From: Sinorhizobium sp.
GTDB lineage: Bacteria; Pseudomonadota; Alphaproteobacteria; Rhizobiales; Rhizobiaceae
Direction of reading: 5' to 3'
Length of the DNA: 6,365 nucleotides
Assembly: GCA_031178305.1 (NCBI GenBank)
Contig: JAPSJG010000229.1
Location: 1 to 6,365 of the forward strand
Part shown: positions 4,805-6,365 of the stretch, piece after piece
Layout of the letters: the number at the start of each line of letters is the position of its first letter
Numbering within the stretch: the stretch's first letter is position 1
The notes under the pieces: generated by a model
Told to the model about the DNA's origin: nothing
Databases searched by the model: none
Seen by the model: only the letters and a program-made list of their open reading frames with translations
Position numbers and translations under genes: made by a program

Positions 4805-6097
4805 GAACGGATAAAGTATGCGGCCGATGATCCGGTACTTCCGGTCGGACAGGCCGCGGAAGAAGCGGATCGGATCGGCCCTGTAGTCTTCGACATCGCG
4901 GTCACTGCCCATCTTCCGGATCACCGGCGTGACCAAGGCGGTCAGCAGATGTCGCCAGCCGAAGAGGCCGTAAGGGCCCCAGGCGCTCCATTGCGGCCGC
5001 GGCGGGCAAATGCCCTGCGGCTCGTCGAGCTGCCTTCTGATCGCGGTCACGGTCGCTTCGAATGAGGTTTGTGCTCCTGTCTCGGGATCGAAATAGCGAG
5101 GATAAAGCAGATAGGCGCCGGCGAAAAGCGCTTCGATGCTTAAGTGCCGGCCGCGGCGGGGGTTCGGCTGGCGGTCGTCCGTTAAGCCCCATCCGGAGTA
5201 GAAGGGAGAGCCGGCGGTCGTAACCCTGATGCCGCGCAGGAGCGCCTCGAAGCCTGCAAGCGAGGTGATCGTATAGACGTGGTCGACGGTGCGCAGCGCC
5301 TCGGAAAGCGGCAGGCTCTCGCTCACGAGTTCGCAAAGATGCGCCACTTCGGCAGGGTCGGACCTCGCCGGGCGAGCGCGGCTCAGCACGTCCGGATGCG
5401 GCTTGTAGAGGATCTGGGCATCCGCTTGCTCGGAGGCCGCGAGCCGCACCAGGTCGTTGTTGGTCATGCGGCTGAGACAGCCGTAGCGGATCGAAGCATC
5501 GTCCTCCACCTGGCCGACCACCAGCACCCGCTTGCGCGACTTCTCGCCGTAGACTTCCTCGGCGGTGCGCTGACGCGTGGCATTATATTTGCTAATGCCA
5601 CTCTCGGTGAGAAGCACGATGCCGGCGCGCGCGCGCTCCAGCAGAGCCGCATCCGCTTCGAAATCATGGGTCGATAGCAGTACTTCGAGGTCGGAGGGAC
5701 GCCGGCAATCGAAATAAAGCGCCCTGCTGTCGAGCGCCAGGGAGAAGGGAGGCGTGCGGCTGGCACTTGGCCGGACCGAACGTAGGAAACCGTCCTCTAT
5801 GAAGGTAACGGGAATGTTCCGCGCTTTCGCCAGAGCCTCCAGTGCGCCCGGCAGCTCCGGGCCCCAGGCGAGAATCTCGGCGTCCTTCTCGGCCAGGATT
5901 CGCGGCTTCCAGACGCGCTCAAACTCTCGCTCGCCGACATTCATCGGGAGGAAGCGGAAGTGCCTGTCGGGGAAATACCCCTTAAAAGTCTCTCTCTTCC
6001 ATCCGATGATCTGGACGGCAAAGGTCGGCACCGGCCCCGGTGTCGGAACGGAGGAAATGCTGGCGAAGTCTTCTGTCTGTCGTTGCATTACCGCCAT
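4799..6097 (-). CDS. rkpZ: Capsule biosynthesis protein RkpZ, single-module KpsC-like Kdo transferase family
   Basis: Member of the KpsC/LipA capsule family. KpsC builds the short beta-Kdo linker on the lipid end of group 2 capsules, and rhizobial RkpZ/LpsZ is known to affect K-antigen expression and chain length. Family motifs in order: FIEDGFLRS (99-107, the acidic pair probably catalytic), PPFSLALDSRALYFD (116-130) and RPSDLE (133-138), VVGQVEDDASI (193-203), ILYKPHPDV (229-237) and GSPFYSGWGLTDDR (296-309). E. coli KpsC has two such modules in about 675 residues. This 432-residue protein has each motif once, so it is a single-module form, as in rhizobial LpsZ. Whether it is a Kdo transferase or a chain-length factor cannot be read from the sequence. 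ATG 6097 is the first usable start, since an in-frame stop lies about 30 bases upstream. ATG at codon 4 (6088) is an alternative, and neither has a strong ribosome site. It is the first gene of the export operon, and its stop overlaps the rkpT GTG. Confidence 0.9.
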   Translation of the reverse strand: MAVMQRQTEDFASISSVPTPGPVPTFAVQIIGWKRETFKGYFPDRHFRFLPMNVGEREFERVWKPRILAEKDAEILAWGPELPGALEALAKARNIPVTFIEDGFLRSVRPSASRTPPFSLALDSRALYFDCRRPSDLEVLLSTHDFEADAALLERARAGIVLLTESGISKYNATRQRTAEEVYGEKSRKRVLVVGQVEDDASIRYGCLSRMTNNDLVRLAASEQADAQILYKPHPDVLSRARPARSDPAEVAHLCELVSESLPLSEALRTVDHVYTITSLAGFEALLRGIRVTTAGSPFYSGWGLTDDRQPNPRRGRHLSIEALFAGAYLLYPRYFDPETGAQTSFEATVTAIRRQLDEPQGICPPRPQWSAWGPYGLFGWRHLLTALVTPVIRKMGSDRDVEDYRADPIRFFRGLSDRKYRIIGRILYPFG

Positions 6098-6163
6098 CGG
6101 CGCCTGGGATCCATCAGAGCAAGACTGCTATCTACATGGGCTGCGATAAATCCGCCAGTCTCA

Positions 6164-6185
6164 AGCGATCGCTGCTTGTCACAAG
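6164..6185. repeat. Two adjacent palindromes upstream of rkpZ
   Basis: AGCGATCGCT (6164-6173) is a perfect 10-base palindrome. One base later CTTGTCACAAG (6175-6185) is a perfect 11-base palindrome with a central C. They lie 67-88 bases before the rkpZ start, in the stretch that would carry its promoter, so they could be operator half-sites. I could not identify convincing -35/-10 boxes or assign a regulator. The first contains GATC and GCGATCGC, which can occur by chance in high-GC genomes. Confidence 0.35.
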
Positions 6186-6253
6186 TTATCCGCCCCGAAT
6201 GGGCGCCCGCTCGAGCTCCGCCAGTCGTTCCTTGCAAAGTAACCGGCCGATTG

Positions 6254-6365
6254 CTACCGCGGAGATTTTGCTTTGATGCGGGCGATGAGTTCTTCGTCGT
6301 CGACAAAGCTGTTGAGGAAGTCGTTCCATTCCTGAGTTGAGCGACGAGCATAGGAGAGCATCTGT
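6254..6365 (-). CDS. C-terminal end of an unidentified protein (continues beyond the window)
   Basis: An open minus-strand frame enters from the right edge and ends at TAG 6256-6254. The 36 visible codons encode QMLSYARRSTQEWNDFLNSF then VDDEELIARIKAKSPR. Codon choice is GC3-rich and coding-like (AAC GAC TTC CTC AAC AGC, GTC GAC GAC). The residue mix (charged, helix-forming, basic tail) suits a cytosolic C-terminus. I do not recognise the family. It lies on the same strand as rkpZ, with 156 bases between its stop and the rkpZ ATG, so co-transcription is possible. A Met at the second visible codon could in principle be a start for a 35-residue peptide, but truncation by the window is far more likely. 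Confidence 0.5.
   Translation of the reverse strand, partial: QMLSYARRSTQEWNDFLNSFVDDEELIARIKAKSPR

Noticed and set aside
4170..4814. 214-codon plus-strand frame opposite rkpT
   Set aside because: Its composition (Asp/Glu/Arg-rich) is the mirror of hydrophobic codons on the other strand, so it is a shadow of the permease.
4902..5336. 144-codon minus-strand frame inside rkpZ in another phase
   Set aside because: Extremely Arg-rich, out-of-frame reading of rkpZ with no motif.
6186..6253. Short minus-strand reading KERLAELERAPIRGG before a TAA
   Set aside because: It looks like a protein tail but is in a different frame from the 6254 gene, has no start, and is too short to call a frameshifted continuation or relic.
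6088..6351. 87-codon minus-strand frame overlapping the rkpZ start
   Set aside because: It overlaps rkpZ and the coding-like frame at 6254-6365 in a different phase. Its Ser/Thr/Gly/Arg-rich sequence looks random.
1..6365. CRISPR arrays, tRNA/rRNA genes, riboswitches, defence or toxin-antitoxin systems
   Set aside because: No regularly spaced repeats, structural RNA signatures or defence-family motifs were found on either strand.

Overview
This window looks like part of a capsular polysaccharide (K antigen) locus from a rhizobial alphaproteobacterium, most likely Sinorhizobium/Ensifer or a close relative. The grounds are the high-GC coding sequence and a four-gene export block that matches the rhizobial rkp-3 module (rkpZ, rkpT, rkpS, rkpR) in family, size and tight overlap. 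This is judged from motifs and family knowledge, not from a database search.

Layout from left to right. (1) Positions 1-1401, + strand: manC, a bifunctional GDP-mannose pyrophosphorylase / mannose-6-phosphate isomerase. Its first few residues probably lie left of the window. (2) Positions 1402-2034: no intact gene. This is an insertion-sequence graveyard with the C-terminus of an IS5-family transposase (- strand, two internal stops), an IS66-family tnpA tail joined to a tnpB head (+ strand), and the outer end of an IS481-like element with the first eight transposase codons (- strand). (3) Positions 2035-6097, - strand: a compact four-gene operon transcribed rkpZ > rkpT > rkpS > rkpR, with joints GTGA, ATGA and TAA|ATG. 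(4) Positions 6098-6253: a short non-coding stretch upstream of rkpZ with two adjacent palindromes. (5) Positions 6254-6365, - strand: the last 36 codons of an unidentified gene running off the right edge.

How the genes work together. RkpZ is a KpsC-type Kdo transferase-like protein expected to act on the Kdo linker or lipid end of the capsule. RkpT (permease) and RkpS (ATPase) form the inner-membrane ABC-2 exporter. RkpR is the KpsE-type periplasm-spanning co-polymerase/adaptor linking the exporter to an outer-membrane channel. The outer-membrane partner (KpsD-like) and KpsS are not in the window. ManC would supply GDP-mannose, which suggests, but does not prove, a mannose-containing K antigen. 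ManC and the export operon converge, and IS debris separates them. That pattern fits a strain-specific sugar-synthesis segment next to a conserved export segment.

I see no wholly new system here. The points most worth a second look are the layered IS remnants, the single-module RkpZ, the G8 tract inside manC, the unidentified reading frame at the right edge and the paired palindromes upstream of rkpZ.
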